From: Moraxellaceae bacterium
GTDB taxonomy: Bacteria > Pseudomonadota > Gammaproteobacteria > Pseudomonadales > Moraxellaceae
Length of the DNA: 64,000 nucleotides
Assembly (NCBI GenBank): GCA_029267635.1
Contig: JAJUIK010000010.1
Coordinates: forward strand, 16,887-80,886
Reading direction: 5' to 3'
In this document: positions 11,661 through 19,883 of the stretch, in pieces
Numbering within the stretch: the first letter of the stretch is position 1
Layout of the letters: each line of letters opens with the position of its first letter
The notes under the pieces: generated by a model
Database searches by the model: none
What the model saw: the letters and a program-made list of their open reading frames with translations, nothing else
What the model was told of the DNA's origin: nothing
Made by a program: the position numbers and the translations under genes

Positions 11661-11778
11661 AATAAGGTTCAATTCCAATTCTCATTTTCTTATATCACAT
11701 CGACAGCGCAAAAAAATTGCTCTACAGTGCATAAAATTAATAGAAAGCATCGGTTTATTCAGCCGTATTCAATGAACA

Positions 11779-12696
11779 ATGTTAAATAAAAAGCCTCGTA
11801 TTCCTGCACCCGTCCAGATTCCCGACAGCCTCAGCTTTTTACAGGGCTTCCGTGATTATCTGGTGGCACAAACGGTCAGCCCACATACCCGTAACGCCTA
11901 TCTCTCCGACCTGATCCAATGTAGTGAATGTCTTGCAGCATCAATGCTCGACTGGAACAGTGACGATATTGCCGATGTGCTGATTCAACTGACCAAACAG
12001 GGTAAAAGTCCGCGTTCCATCGCACGCTGCCTGTCTGCCTTACGCGCCTTTTATAAATTTCTGCGCGAACAGAAACTACGTTCAGACAATCCGGTGGCCA
12101 CGCATAAAACCCCAAAAATTGGCCGTGCCCTGCCAAAAGATCTATCGGAACAGGATGTCGAAGCGCTAATTCAAGCGCCCGACACCGAAACTGCGCTCGG
12201 CCTGCGTGACCGCGCCATGCTGGAAGTGCTGTATGCTTGCGGTTTGCGCGTGACAGAATTGCTGAATTTACGGCTGGAACTGATCAACCTGAAACAGGGC
12301 TATTTACGTATTGTCGGTAAGGGCAATAAAGAACGGCTGGTTCCTTTAGGACAGGTTGCTTGTAAGTGGGTCGAGCGTTATTTGACTGAATCACGACCAC
12401 AACTGTATAAAACCGCCACAGATTATCTGTTTCTGACCCAGCACGGCGGGATCATGAGCCGGCAAAATTTCTGGTATGCCATTAAACGCTATGCCTTGCA
12501 GGCTGGCATTCACGTCGAACTTTCACCACACACCTTGCGCCATGCCTTTGCCACGCATTTGCTCAATCACGGGGCAGATTTGCGTGTGGTACAAATGTTG
12601 CTGGGGCATAGTGATTTATCTACAACACAAATTTATACCCATGTGGCACAGGCACGCTTACAACAACTCCATGCGCAATACCATCCTCGTGCTTAA
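11779..12696 (+). CDS. xerD: Site-specific tyrosine recombinase XerD
   Basis: One of the two recombinases that resolve chromosome dimers at dif. It has an N-terminal core-binding SAM-like domain (residues about 15-105) and a C-terminal catalytic domain. Catalytic residues are visible: R in 'CGLRVTELL', K in 'GKGNKER', H-x-x-R in 'SPHTLRHAFATH', the second His in 'LLGHSDLSTTQ' and the nucleophile Y in 'TTQIYTHV'. The C-terminal block 'LLNHGADLRVVQMLLGHSDL' matches XerD as I recall it, rather than XerC. A dsbC-type gene follows, as in E. coli xerD-dsbC. At 305 aa, its length is standard. Confidence 0.94.
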   Translation: MLNKKPRIPAPVQIPDSLSFLQGFRDYLVAQTVSPHTRNAYLSDLIQCSECLAASMLDWNSDDIADVLIQLTKQGKSPRSIARCLSALRAFYKFLREQKLRSDNPVATHKTPKIGRALPKDLSEQDVEALIQAPDTETALGLRDRAMLEVLYACGLRVTELLNLRLELINLKQGYLRIVGKGNKERLVPLGQVACKWVERYLTESRPQLYKTATDYLFLTQHGGIMSRQNFWYAIKRYALQAGIHVELSPHTLRHAFATHLLNHGADLRVVQMLLGHSDLSTTQIYTHVAQARLQQLHAQYHPRA

Positions 12697-12792
12697 GCAT
12701 TTAAAAACTGAAGCGAAGGCGCTCTTTCCTGCTCAAGCGTGCTGTTTAAACGATAAAACACCACATGGATTTCACGAATCTGCCGATTTTTT

Positions 12793-12821
12793 TTGCTATG
12801 CTTGTCGCCTATTCTCATAAT
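12793..12821 (+). promoter_or_regulatory. Candidate sigma-70 promoter of dsbC
   Basis: TTGCTA (12793-12798), a 17-nt spacer and CATAAT (12816-12821). It matches 4/6 and 5/6 consensus bases with ideal spacing, and lies 23 nt upstream of the dsbC ATG. Confidence 0.55.
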
Positions 12822-12844
12822 CTTTACAAAATAAAGGGTCATTT

Positions 12845-13660
12845 ATGTTGTTTACCCGCTCCCGTTTGGCATTGGCCTGTACGCTCGCCAGCAGCTTAAT
12901 TCTTGCAGCCTGTTCTAATGGCAATAATGAAGACAAAAAACCAAATACCCTAACGGCGACTGCTCCTGCAACCGGTGAGGCATCCAATCTTTCGGAACGC
13001 AAGACACAACAACGCCTGATCCAGACCCTGCAACAGCATTTTAAAACAGCCAATCTGAACGCCAAAGTGCTCGGTGTAAAACCAACCGAAGTGCCAAACC
13101 TGTATTGGGTCAATCTGGAAGGCATGAGCGCGGTGTATGCCACCAGCGATGGCAAATATATCATTCAGGGTGACGTGATCCGTCTGGGCGACAAACAACT
13201 GCACAATGTCAGTGAAAATTTACAGGCCTCAGAAAACAAGAAACTCTTGGCAGCGCTGAAAACTGAAGACCTGCTGGTCTATCCAGCCAAAGGTCAAACC
13301 AAACATGTACTGTATGTCTTTACCGACATCAGCTGTCCATACTGCCAGAAACTGCATAGCCATATGGCTGAAATCAATGCCGCCGGTATTGAAGTACGTT
13401 ACATTGCCTGGCCACGTGGTGAACAGCTGTTCCCTGCGATGGAAAGTGTCTGGTGTAGCGCTGACCGTCACGCAGCCTTTGAGCAGGCCATTCATGGTGC
13501 ACAGCTCCCGCCTGCGCAATGCAAAAACCCAGTGAAAGACCAGTATCAGCTTGGCCAGAAAATGGGCGTCAACGGTACACCGGCAATTTATAATAGTGAA
13601 GGTGAATACCTCGGCGGTTATTTAGCACCGGAAGAACTTATCAAACGCCTCGCCAATTAA
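12845..13660 (+). CDS. dsbC: Thiol:disulfide interchange protein DsbC, predicted lipoprotein
   Basis: A periplasmic disulfide isomerase with an N-terminal dimerisation domain (residues about 60-130) and a C-terminal thioredoxin fold. The redox motif is CPYC ('DISCPYCQKLH', near residue 160), where E. coli DsbC has CGYC. The cis-Pro loop is 'VNGTPAIY', and a second Cys pair is present ('VWCSAD' and 'PAQCKNP'). The N-terminus ends in a lipobox, 'LILAACSNG', followed by a charged linker, so it should be a lipoprotein rather than a soluble protein. It follows xerD. The isomerase role is from family; reducing power would come from DsbD, which is not seen here. Confidence 0.88.
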   Translation: MLFTRSRLALACTLASSLILAACSNGNNEDKKPNTLTATAPATGEASNLSERKTQQRLIQTLQQHFKTANLNAKVLGVKPTEVPNLYWVNLEGMSAVYATSDGKYIIQGDVIRLGDKQLHNVSENLQASENKKLLAALKTEDLLVYPAKGQTKHVLYVFTDISCPYCQKLHSHMAEINAAGIEVRYIAWPRGEQLFPAMESVWCSADRHAAFEQAIHGAQLPPAQCKNPVKDQYQLGQKMGVNGTPAIYNSEGEYLGGYLAPEELIKRLAN

Positions 13661-13668
13661 TCCGGCCG

Positions 13669-13694
13669 GGGTGTAGATAAGTATTTTTACACCC
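13669..13694 (+). terminator. Hairpin between dsbC and hom, possible terminator
   Basis: GGGTGTA / TACACCC forms a 7-bp stem after the dsbC stop. The T-rich tract follows only 13 nt later, so this may be a weak or bipartite terminator. A TATGAT hexamer at 13718-13723 is a possible -10 element for hom. Confidence 0.4.
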
Positions 13695-13761
13695 TAGAGT
13701 CTGGCGCTTTTTTTAGCTATGATCTTAAGCTTAATCGAATTCGTAATATATGGAGTGTGAC

Positions 13762-15063
13762 GTGCAACCAGTTCGCCTGGCAATCCTCGGTCTTGGTACC
13801 GTTGGTGGTGGTGCCCTAAAACTTTTACAAGAAAACGCTGCTGAAATTAAACGTCGCACCGGCCGTGAAATCCAAATTACCCATGTAGGCACCCGTCGTC
13901 CTCGCCCAGACTTAAACCTTGAAGGCATCAAGCAAAGTGGCGATTTGATGGATATCGTGCGTCAACCGGATGTCGATGTAGTGATTGAAGTCATGGGTGG
14001 CATCCACCCTGCTTATGACGTGATCATGGAAGCCATCAAACATGGCAAACAGGTCGTAACAGCCAACAAGGCCCTTTTAGCTGAACACGGTAACGAACTG
14101 TTTAAGGCCGCAGATGACCATAAGGTTCAAATCGCCTATGAAGCGGCTGTCGCAGGTGGTATTCCGATCATTAAAGTCATGCGTGAAGGTTTGGCTGCCA
14201 ACAAGATTGAATGGCTGGCTGGCATTATCAATGGTACCGGTAACTTTATCCTGACCGAAATGCGTGAAAAAGGCCGTGCCTTTGCCGATGTACTGAAAGA
14301 AGCACAAGAGCTCGGTTATGCAGAAGCCGATCCGACTTTTGACGTTGAAGGTATTGATGCCGCACACAAACTGACGCTGCTTGCATCGATTGCTTTTGGT
14401 ATCCCGTTACAGTTCGACAAGGTGTTCACTGAAGGCATCAGCAAAATTACTGCACAAGATGTGAAATATGCAGAAGAACTCGGTTTCCGTATCAAGCATC
14501 TCGGTATCGCACGCCGTGCTGAAAATGGTATCGAGCTTCGTGTACACCCAACTTTAATTCCTGAAGATCAGTTGATCGCCAATGTCAACGGCGTCAAGAA
14601 TGCCGTGCTAGTTCAGGCCAATGCAGTAGGGCCTACGCTGTACTATGGCGCTGGCGCAGGTGCAGGTCCAACGGCTTCAGCAGTTGTCGCAGATATCGTG
14701 GATATCGTACGTGATATTTCTTATACAGAAGATGGTTCAGGTACCATTCCACAATTGGCCTTTGAAGCCTTGACCGATACGCCAATCTTAAGCCGTGATG
14801 AAATGACCACCAGTTACTACATCCGCGTTGATGTAGAAGACCAGACCGGTGTACTTGCCGACATCACGACCATTTTAAGTCGTGCCGGGATCAGCATCGA
14901 TGCCATCATGCAACAACCACGCTTAAAAGACCTGATTCCGATCGTGATTCTTACCGATCCAATCGTGGAATCAAAAATGGACGAGGCACTGGCAAAAATT
15001 CAAGCATTGCCAGCAACTCGTGGCGAAATCGTGCGAATTCGTTTAGAATCTCTTGACAGTTAA
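13762..15063 (+). CDS. hom: Homoserine dehydrogenase
   Basis: Reduces aspartate semialdehyde to homoserine, the branch point to threonine and methionine. Visible features are an N-terminal NAD(P) loop 'ILGLGTVGGG', the catalytic core 'GIINGTGNFILTEM' and 'EADPTFDVEGIDAAHKL', and a C-terminal ACT regulatory domain from about residue 350 ('VEDQTGVLADITTILSRAGI'). It is the monofunctional form without aspartokinase. The ORF track starts at ATG 13750, but that ATG overlaps a GGAG ribosome-binding site, so I prefer the GTG at 13762 (433 aa, product starting MQPVRLAILG). thrC follows after 54 nt. Confidence 0.95.
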   Translation: MQPVRLAILGLGTVGGGALKLLQENAAEIKRRTGREIQITHVGTRRPRPDLNLEGIKQSGDLMDIVRQPDVDVVIEVMGGIHPAYDVIMEAIKHGKQVVTANKALLAEHGNELFKAADDHKVQIAYEAAVAGGIPIIKVMREGLAANKIEWLAGIINGTGNFILTEMREKGRAFADVLKEAQELGYAEADPTFDVEGIDAAHKLTLLASIAFGIPLQFDKVFTEGISKITAQDVKYAEELGFRIKHLGIARRAENGIELRVHPTLIPEDQLIANVNGVKNAVLVQANAVGPTLYYGAGAGAGPTASAVVADIVDIVRDISYTEDGSGTIPQLAFEALTDTPILSRDEMTTSYYIRVDVEDQTGVLADITTILSRAGISIDAIMQQPRLKDLIPIVILTDPIVESKMDEALAKIQALPATRGEIVRIRLESLDS

Positions 15064-15117
15064 TCGGGTTGAGGGGGCACACCCCTCACCAGCTCTACTC
15101 ATATTTGGAACACCATC

Positions 15118-16263
15118 ATGTCTAATGCCAATCGTTATACTGGTCTTGTCGACCGTTATCGTGATCGTTTGCCAGTTTCAGCAACGACGCGTGCTATCTC
15201 TTTAGGTGAAGGGAATACCCCGCTCATTAAACTGGAGAATATTCCACGCATTATTGGCAAAGATGTTGAAATCTATGTGAAATATGAAGGCTTAAACCCG
15301 ACTGGTTCATTTAAAGACCGTGGTATGACCATGGCGGTGACCAAAGCGGTTGAAGCAGGTTCAAAAGCAATTATCTGTGCCTCTACAGGTAACACGTCTG
15401 CAGCCGCAGCGGCGTATGCAGCACGCGCTGGCATCAAAGCGTTCGTTTTGATTCCTGAAGGCAAAATCGCGATGGGTAAAATGGCACAAGCCATGATGTA
15501 TGGTGCGATCACCATGCAAATCCGCGGCAACTTCGATGACGGTATGCGTCTGGTCAAAGAAGTGGCTGATCAAGCTCCAGTGACCATCGTAAACTCGATC
15601 AACCCTTACCGTTTGCAAGGTCAAAAAACTGCAGCGTTTGAAATTGTAGATGCTTTGGGCCGTGCGCCAGATTATCACTGCTTGCCAGTAGGTAATGCCG
15701 GTAACATCACTGCGCACTGGATGGGTTATTCTGAACAAGCGGTTGATCCAAGCGAATATGCAACCAACCGTTGCGAATATAACCGTGAAACCGATGCTTT
15801 CACTGGCTTGGCAGCAAATGCCGCGCGTCCAAAAATGATCGGTTATCAAGCTGCCGGTTCTGCTCCATTCTTGCGTGGTGCACCTGTAGAACATCCAGAA
15901 ACCATCGCAACTGCTATCCGTATCGGTAACCCGCAAAGCTGGAACCATGCGCATGCCGTGATGAAAGAGTCTGGCGGCTGGTTCGATGAGCTACAAGACA
16001 GCGAAATCTTAGAAGCACAACGTATGCTTTCCATGTATGAAGGCGTATTCTGTGAACCTGCTTCTGCAGCGAGTCTTGGTGGTGCAATCCGTGACGTAAA
16101 AAATGGCAAGATTCCTGAAGGTTCTGTGATCGTCTGTACCTTAACTGGTAATGGCTTGAAAGATCCTGATACTGCAATCAAACAATGTTCTGATGCAGTG
16201 ATGCTGACCATCGATGCCACCATGAACGATGTAAGAACTTCAATTCTTTCAAATATGGAATAA
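15118..16263 (+). CDS. thrC: Threonine synthase
   Basis: A PLP enzyme that converts O-phosphohomoserine to threonine. The PLP lysine lies in 'NPTGSFKDRGMT' (near residue 62) and the phosphate-binding loop is 'ASTGNTSAAAAAYAARAG'. At 381 aa it is the shorter threonine synthase type rather than the long 430-480 aa type of E. coli or Pseudomonas. It lies directly downstream of hom and ends at a strong bidirectional terminator, so hom-thrC is probably one operon. No thrB was seen; the homoserine kinase must be elsewhere. Confidence 0.93.
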   Translation: MSNANRYTGLVDRYRDRLPVSATTRAISLGEGNTPLIKLENIPRIIGKDVEIYVKYEGLNPTGSFKDRGMTMAVTKAVEAGSKAIICASTGNTSAAAAAYAARAGIKAFVLIPEGKIAMGKMAQAMMYGAITMQIRGNFDDGMRLVKEVADQAPVTIVNSINPYRLQGQKTAAFEIVDALGRAPDYHCLPVGNAGNITAHWMGYSEQAVDPSEYATNRCEYNRETDAFTGLAANAARPKMIGYQAAGSAPFLRGAPVEHPETIATAIRIGNPQSWNHAHAVMKESGGWFDELQDSEILEAQRMLSMYEGVFCEPASAASLGGAIRDVKNGKIPEGSVIVCTLTGNGLKDPDTAIKQCSDAVMLTIDATMNDVRTSILSNME

Positions 16264-16285
16264 GCATTTTTCCAGCCTGAAAGAA

Positions 16286-16314
16286 CAAAAAACCCTGCCT
16301 GAGCAGGGTTTTTT
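16286..16314 (+). terminator. Bidirectional rho-independent terminator, thrC / pbpG
   Basis: AACCCTGC - CTGA - GCAGGGTT with Ts on the plus side and As before the stem, so it can serve both thrC (plus) and the convergent pbpG (minus). Confidence 0.9.
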
Positions 16315-16357
16315 ATGGCCTGATAAAAATCAATTTCATCAGGCCGGTAGCAAAAAA

Positions 16358-17434
16358 TTAAATACGTTTTGGCAAATTACCCAACCAAGTCATTAAGTTG
16401 GTCGCGTCACTGTTACGTGCTTGCGTGGTGCTTGCACCAAGTAATACAACGATCGCTGGACGTGAATTCACGGTGGTATGCATCACCACACAACGTCCCG
16501 CTTCATTAATATAACCGGTTTTGGACAGATTGATATTCCAGCCGCCATTGCGCACCAGCGCATTGGTATTATTTGATTTCAATACGCGATAGCCAAGATT
16601 GAAGTCATAACTCGCGGTGGTTGAAAACTGGCGGATCAGCCCATATTGAGATGCTGAACTCACCAAAATTCCCAAGTCACGCGCTGAAGCGACATTACGT
16701 GGGTCCAAGCCAGTCGATTCATAAAATTTAGCAGAGGTCATGCCCAAAGCGCGTGCTTTGGCATTCATGGCTGAGACAAATGCGGTTCTTCCACCTGGAT
16801 AGGTACGCGCCAAGGCAGCTGCTGCAGGGTTTTCCGATTTCATCAAAGCAAACAGTAACGCTTCGGCACGGTTCATTTTATCGCCGACACGTAAGGTAGA
16901 ACTGGAGTTTTTACCTCCCGCCCCCGCGAAGTCTACTGCCTGCAGGGTAATTTCATCCGACATGTTTAAACGTGCGTCCGCAGTGACTACAGCGGTCATC
17001 AGTTTGGTAATCGACGCAATCGGCAGCGCAGTATTGGTATTTTTGCTATACAGCACCTCACCGGTTTGCGCATCAAGAACCAAGGCGGAACGGGCATTCA
17101 CCGCCGGCTGATTATGGTAGCTTGAGGTATCGCGAATCTGGAATTTTTTAGCGGGTGCAGATGCTGCTTTGACAGCGACCGCAGGTTGACTGCTATTGCG
17201 TAAGGTGGTACTGATTTTTGTTGAAGCTGGTGGCGTCATCTCTTCAGGTTCATCTAAAGCGACCTCACCATTTAAAAACTGGCTCGCCTCTTCCACTGAC
17301 CAGGTAAGAGAAGCCTGCCCATTCTCACTCGAAGCTGGATTCATGACGAGTTCTGCAAAGCTCGTTGAACTCAGGCTGAGCAGAATCGACATACTCAACA
17401 CATGCATTAAAGACTTTTTAGAAGTTTTCATCAT
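16358..17434 (-). CDS. pbpG: D-alanyl-D-alanine endopeptidase, PBP7/8 type
   Basis: A low-molecular-mass penicillin-binding protein of the S11 peptidase family that cuts peptidoglycan cross-links in the periplasm. The three active-site motifs are present: SxxK in 'IASITKLMTA' (near residue 143), SxN in 'MKSENPAAAA' (near 200) and KTG in 'NLSKTGYINEAG'. A signal peptide is clear at the start ('SMSILLSLSSTSFAE'). A linker of about 90 residues rich in Ala/Ser/Pro precedes the catalytic domain, which accounts for the 358-aa length. PBP7/8 is chosen over DacA/DacC because there is no C-terminal amphipathic anchor. Confidence 0.9.
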   Translation of the reverse strand: MMKTSKKSLMHVLSMSILLSLSSTSFAELVMNPASSENGQASLTWSVEEASQFLNGEVALDEPEEMTPPASTKISTTLRNSSQPAVAVKAASAPAKKFQIRDTSSYHNQPAVNARSALVLDAQTGEVLYSKNTNTALPIASITKLMTAVVTADARLNMSDEITLQAVDFAGAGGKNSSSTLRVGDKMNRAEALLFALMKSENPAAAALARTYPGGRTAFVSAMNAKARALGMTSAKFYESTGLDPRNVASARDLGILVSSASQYGLIRQFSTTASYDFNLGYRVLKSNNTNALVRNGGWNINLSKTGYINEAGRCVVMHTTVNSRPAIVVLLGASTTQARNSDATNLMTWLGNLPKRI

Positions 17435-17649
17435 TGGATACTCAACTCAAGGAGATAAGGGAAAGTTGTGTACTACCTTAAATATACCTCACATTCGCAT
17501 AAATCAGGGGGTATTTTATTGCTGGTATTTTGTACAGGAGAAATCATTAAAACAATGTGAATAGGATTGCTAATTTTGTCATTTCATTGCAAGCTTATTT
17601 TGCTTTATGTAACAAAAAAAACAGACTTTTTTGAATGAGGGAGAGCAAC

Positions 17650-18285
17650 GTGATCACAGTGTTAGTTGTTGATGACCATGAGCTGGTGCGTACAGGAATC
17701 TGTCGCATGCTGGAAGACCATGCGGATGTTCAGGTCATTGGCCAGGCTGAATCTGGTGAAGAAGCCATCGCGATGGTCCGTCAATATCATCCCAATGTGG
17801 TCCTGCTGGATGTGAATATGCCTGGCATTGGTGGCGTTGAGACCACTCGCCGCCTGTTACAGACGACACCTGACACCAAGGTGCTTGCGGTGAGTGGCCT
17901 GGCAGAAGAACCTTATCCTTCTTTATTACTCAAGGCTGGCGCAAAAGGCTATATCACCAAAGGCGCGCCAATTACTGAAATGGTACGTGCCATCAATAAA
18001 GTGATGCAAGGTGGCAAATATTTTAGTGCCGATATTGCCGAGCAGCTGGCCAGCTCTTATCTCTCCGATACCCAGCAATCCCCCTTTGATGCCTTATCAG
18101 AACGCGAGATGCAGGTGGCCATGATGGTGGTCAATTGTATCAGTGCACAGGAAATTGCCGACAAGCTGTTTGTCAGCGTGAAAACGGTGAATACTTACCG
18201 TTACCGGATCTTTGAAAAACTCGGCATTGACAGTGATGTCAAGCTGACTCATCTGGCCATGCGCTACGGTCTGATTAAACCTTAA
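17650..18285 (+). CDS. GacA/UvrY-like response regulator
   Basis: A two-domain response regulator. The receiver domain (residues 1-120) has 'VVDDHELVRTG', phospho-acceptor Asp in 'VVLLDVNMPG' (near 54) and Lys in 'YITKGAP'. A LuxR/FixJ HTH follows ('LSEREMQVAMMVV...' and 'AQEIADKLFVSVKTVNTY'). This layout and sequence match GacA as I recall it, which with GacS controls secondary metabolism and motility through small RNAs; the cognate sensor is not in the window. The ORF track starts at ATG 17635, but AGGGAG lies between that ATG and the GTG at 17650, so the GTG is the better start (211 aa). pilS follows after 21 nt. Confidence 0.85.
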   Translation: MITVLVVDDHELVRTGICRMLEDHADVQVIGQAESGEEAIAMVRQYHPNVVLLDVNMPGIGGVETTRRLLQTTPDTKVLAVSGLAEEPYPSLLLKAGAKGYITKGAPITEMVRAINKVMQGGKYFSADIAEQLASSYLSDTQQSPFDALSEREMQVAMMVVNCISAQEIADKLFVSVKTVNTYRYRIFEKLGIDSDVKLTHLAMRYGLIKP

Positions 18286-18306
18286 GAACAGCCGAGCACC
18301 TGCCTG

Positions 18307-19869
18307 ATGTCGATGCCTCCCTTATCACAAACGATTTATCGTTTAGGCATCCAGTACAGCGTCTACCGGCTGATCATTGCCTTGAGTCTGACGTTTATTT
18401 TCCTGCTGACTTTAGGCCAGCTGGAGCAAGCTTATCAGCAACCGGCCCTATATTTTTACACGCTCATTCTTTATACCCTGATCAGCTTCCTACAACTGAT
18501 CAGTCTGAAAGTGTTGCCTTTTTCCGTCGCACATCAACTGATTTTTATCCTGCTGATCGATGTGTTGATCTTCAGCTTGTTGACCTTTGCCGTAGGCAGT
18601 CCCAACCTGCATCTCAGCCTGCTGTTTGTGATTACCATCTTTTCGGCCAATATTCTGCTGGATCATCGCAAAGCCCTGATTATTACCTTAATTGCGGTGA
18701 TCAGTGTGGTGTACCAGCATTTTGTTGCAAGTTTGCTGGCCTATTCCACCCTCAACAATATTAGCCATAATGCCTTATTGGCCTTTCTGTTTTTTGTGGT
18801 TTACGGCCTGAGCCAGTTAGCTATGCAGCGCTTCCAGCTGTTACAGAACCTGCACATGCTGCAATCGCTGGAACTGAACCAGCTGCAGAATATTAACCGT
18901 TATATTCTCGAACAGATTGAAGTGGGCTATCTGGTGCTGGATCCACAATACAATATTGTGCTGATCAATCCTGCAGCCGGTCAGCTACTCGGAATTACCT
19001 CTCCCTGGAGCCATCAACGCCAGCCACTGGCAACCCTGCAACCCGACCTGTTTGAACTGTTAAAGCTGGACCATTTCCGGGACGGCGAAAAATTCCAGTT
19101 TGAATCACAACTCTGCAATTACACGGTACAGATTCAACTGCAAAAACTGATAACGCCGTATCAAACCCTTAGCTTGCTGGTGCTGGAAGATGCCCAAAAA
19201 CTCAATCAGCATGTGCAACAGTTAAAATTGGCCGCGCTCGGACAACTTACGGCCAGTATCGCGCATGAAATCCGCAATCCACTCGCCGCAATCCTGCAGG
19301 CCAATAGTTTGCTGCAAGACAGCGACCCAGAACAACAGCACATGCTAAGCCAGATGATTGGCAAACAGGCCAACCGGATCAATGTGATTGTCAAAGACAC
19401 GTTAAATCTGGTCCGCAATAAAGGGACTTATCCGGAAGTTTTGTCACTCAAGCCATTTTTAATCGAATGTCTGCAAGAGGATCTGGCCGATGTCCAACAT
19501 GCCATTCAGCTCCAGATTCAGGAGTCCCCCTGCATTATCTTTGATGCCAGCCAGTTACGTCAGGTGTTGGTCAATCTGATCCGCAATGCCTTGCGTCATA
19601 ATGCTGCCGAGCAGCCCTTTATTGAGTTAAAGGTCACAACACATGAACGGCAGGTCTGGATCGAGGTGATTGATTTCGGTCAGGGGGTCAACAAGCAGGA
19701 TATTTCGCGTTTATTCCAGCCATTTTTCAGTACCGAAATAAACGGAACTGGTTTAGGATTGTACCTGTCTCACAGCCTGTGTGAGGCCAATCAAGCCAGA
19801 CTCAGCTATGTTGAGCAAGCATCAGGGGCGTGTTTTAGAATTGAATGCCCAACCCATCATTCAAATTAG
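18307..19869 (+). CDS. pilS: Sensor histidine kinase PilS
   Basis: The membrane sensor kinase that phosphorylates PilR and controls pilin expression. Residues 1-180 contain about six hydrophobic segments, followed by a PAS-like region (about 195-290), a dimerisation/phospho-acceptor helix with 'LTASIAHEIRNPLAAI' (His near 318), an N box 'VNLIRNALRH' and G boxes 'DFGQGV' and 'GTGLGLYLSHSL'. At 520 aa it is typical of PilS. Its stop overlaps the longer pilR ORF. The pairing with the next gene supports PilS rather than a generic kinase. pilA is not in the window. Confidence 0.9.
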   Translation: MSMPPLSQTIYRLGIQYSVYRLIIALSLTFIFLLTLGQLEQAYQQPALYFYTLILYTLISFLQLISLKVLPFSVAHQLIFILLIDVLIFSLLTFAVGSPNLHLSLLFVITIFSANILLDHRKALIITLIAVISVVYQHFVASLLAYSTLNNISHNALLAFLFFVVYGLSQLAMQRFQLLQNLHMLQSLELNQLQNINRYILEQIEVGYLVLDPQYNIVLINPAAGQLLGITSPWSHQRQPLATLQPDLFELLKLDHFRDGEKFQFESQLCNYTVQIQLQKLITPYQTLSLLVLEDAQKLNQHVQQLKLAALGQLTASIAHEIRNPLAAILQANSLLQDSDPEQQHMLSQMIGKQANRINVIVKDTLNLVRNKGTYPEVLSLKPFLIECLQEDLADVQHAIQLQIQESPCIIFDASQLRQVLVNLIRNALRHNAAEQPFIELKVTTHERQVWIEVIDFGQGVNKQDISRLFQPFFSTEINGTGLGLYLSHSLCEANQARLSYVEQASGACFRIECPTHHSN

Positions 19870-19883
19870 GTTTTGCAGGGATC

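Noticed and set aside
15361-15954. 197-aa ORF opposite thrC
   Set aside because: Antisense to thrC; its frame is open because of the codon bias of thrC.
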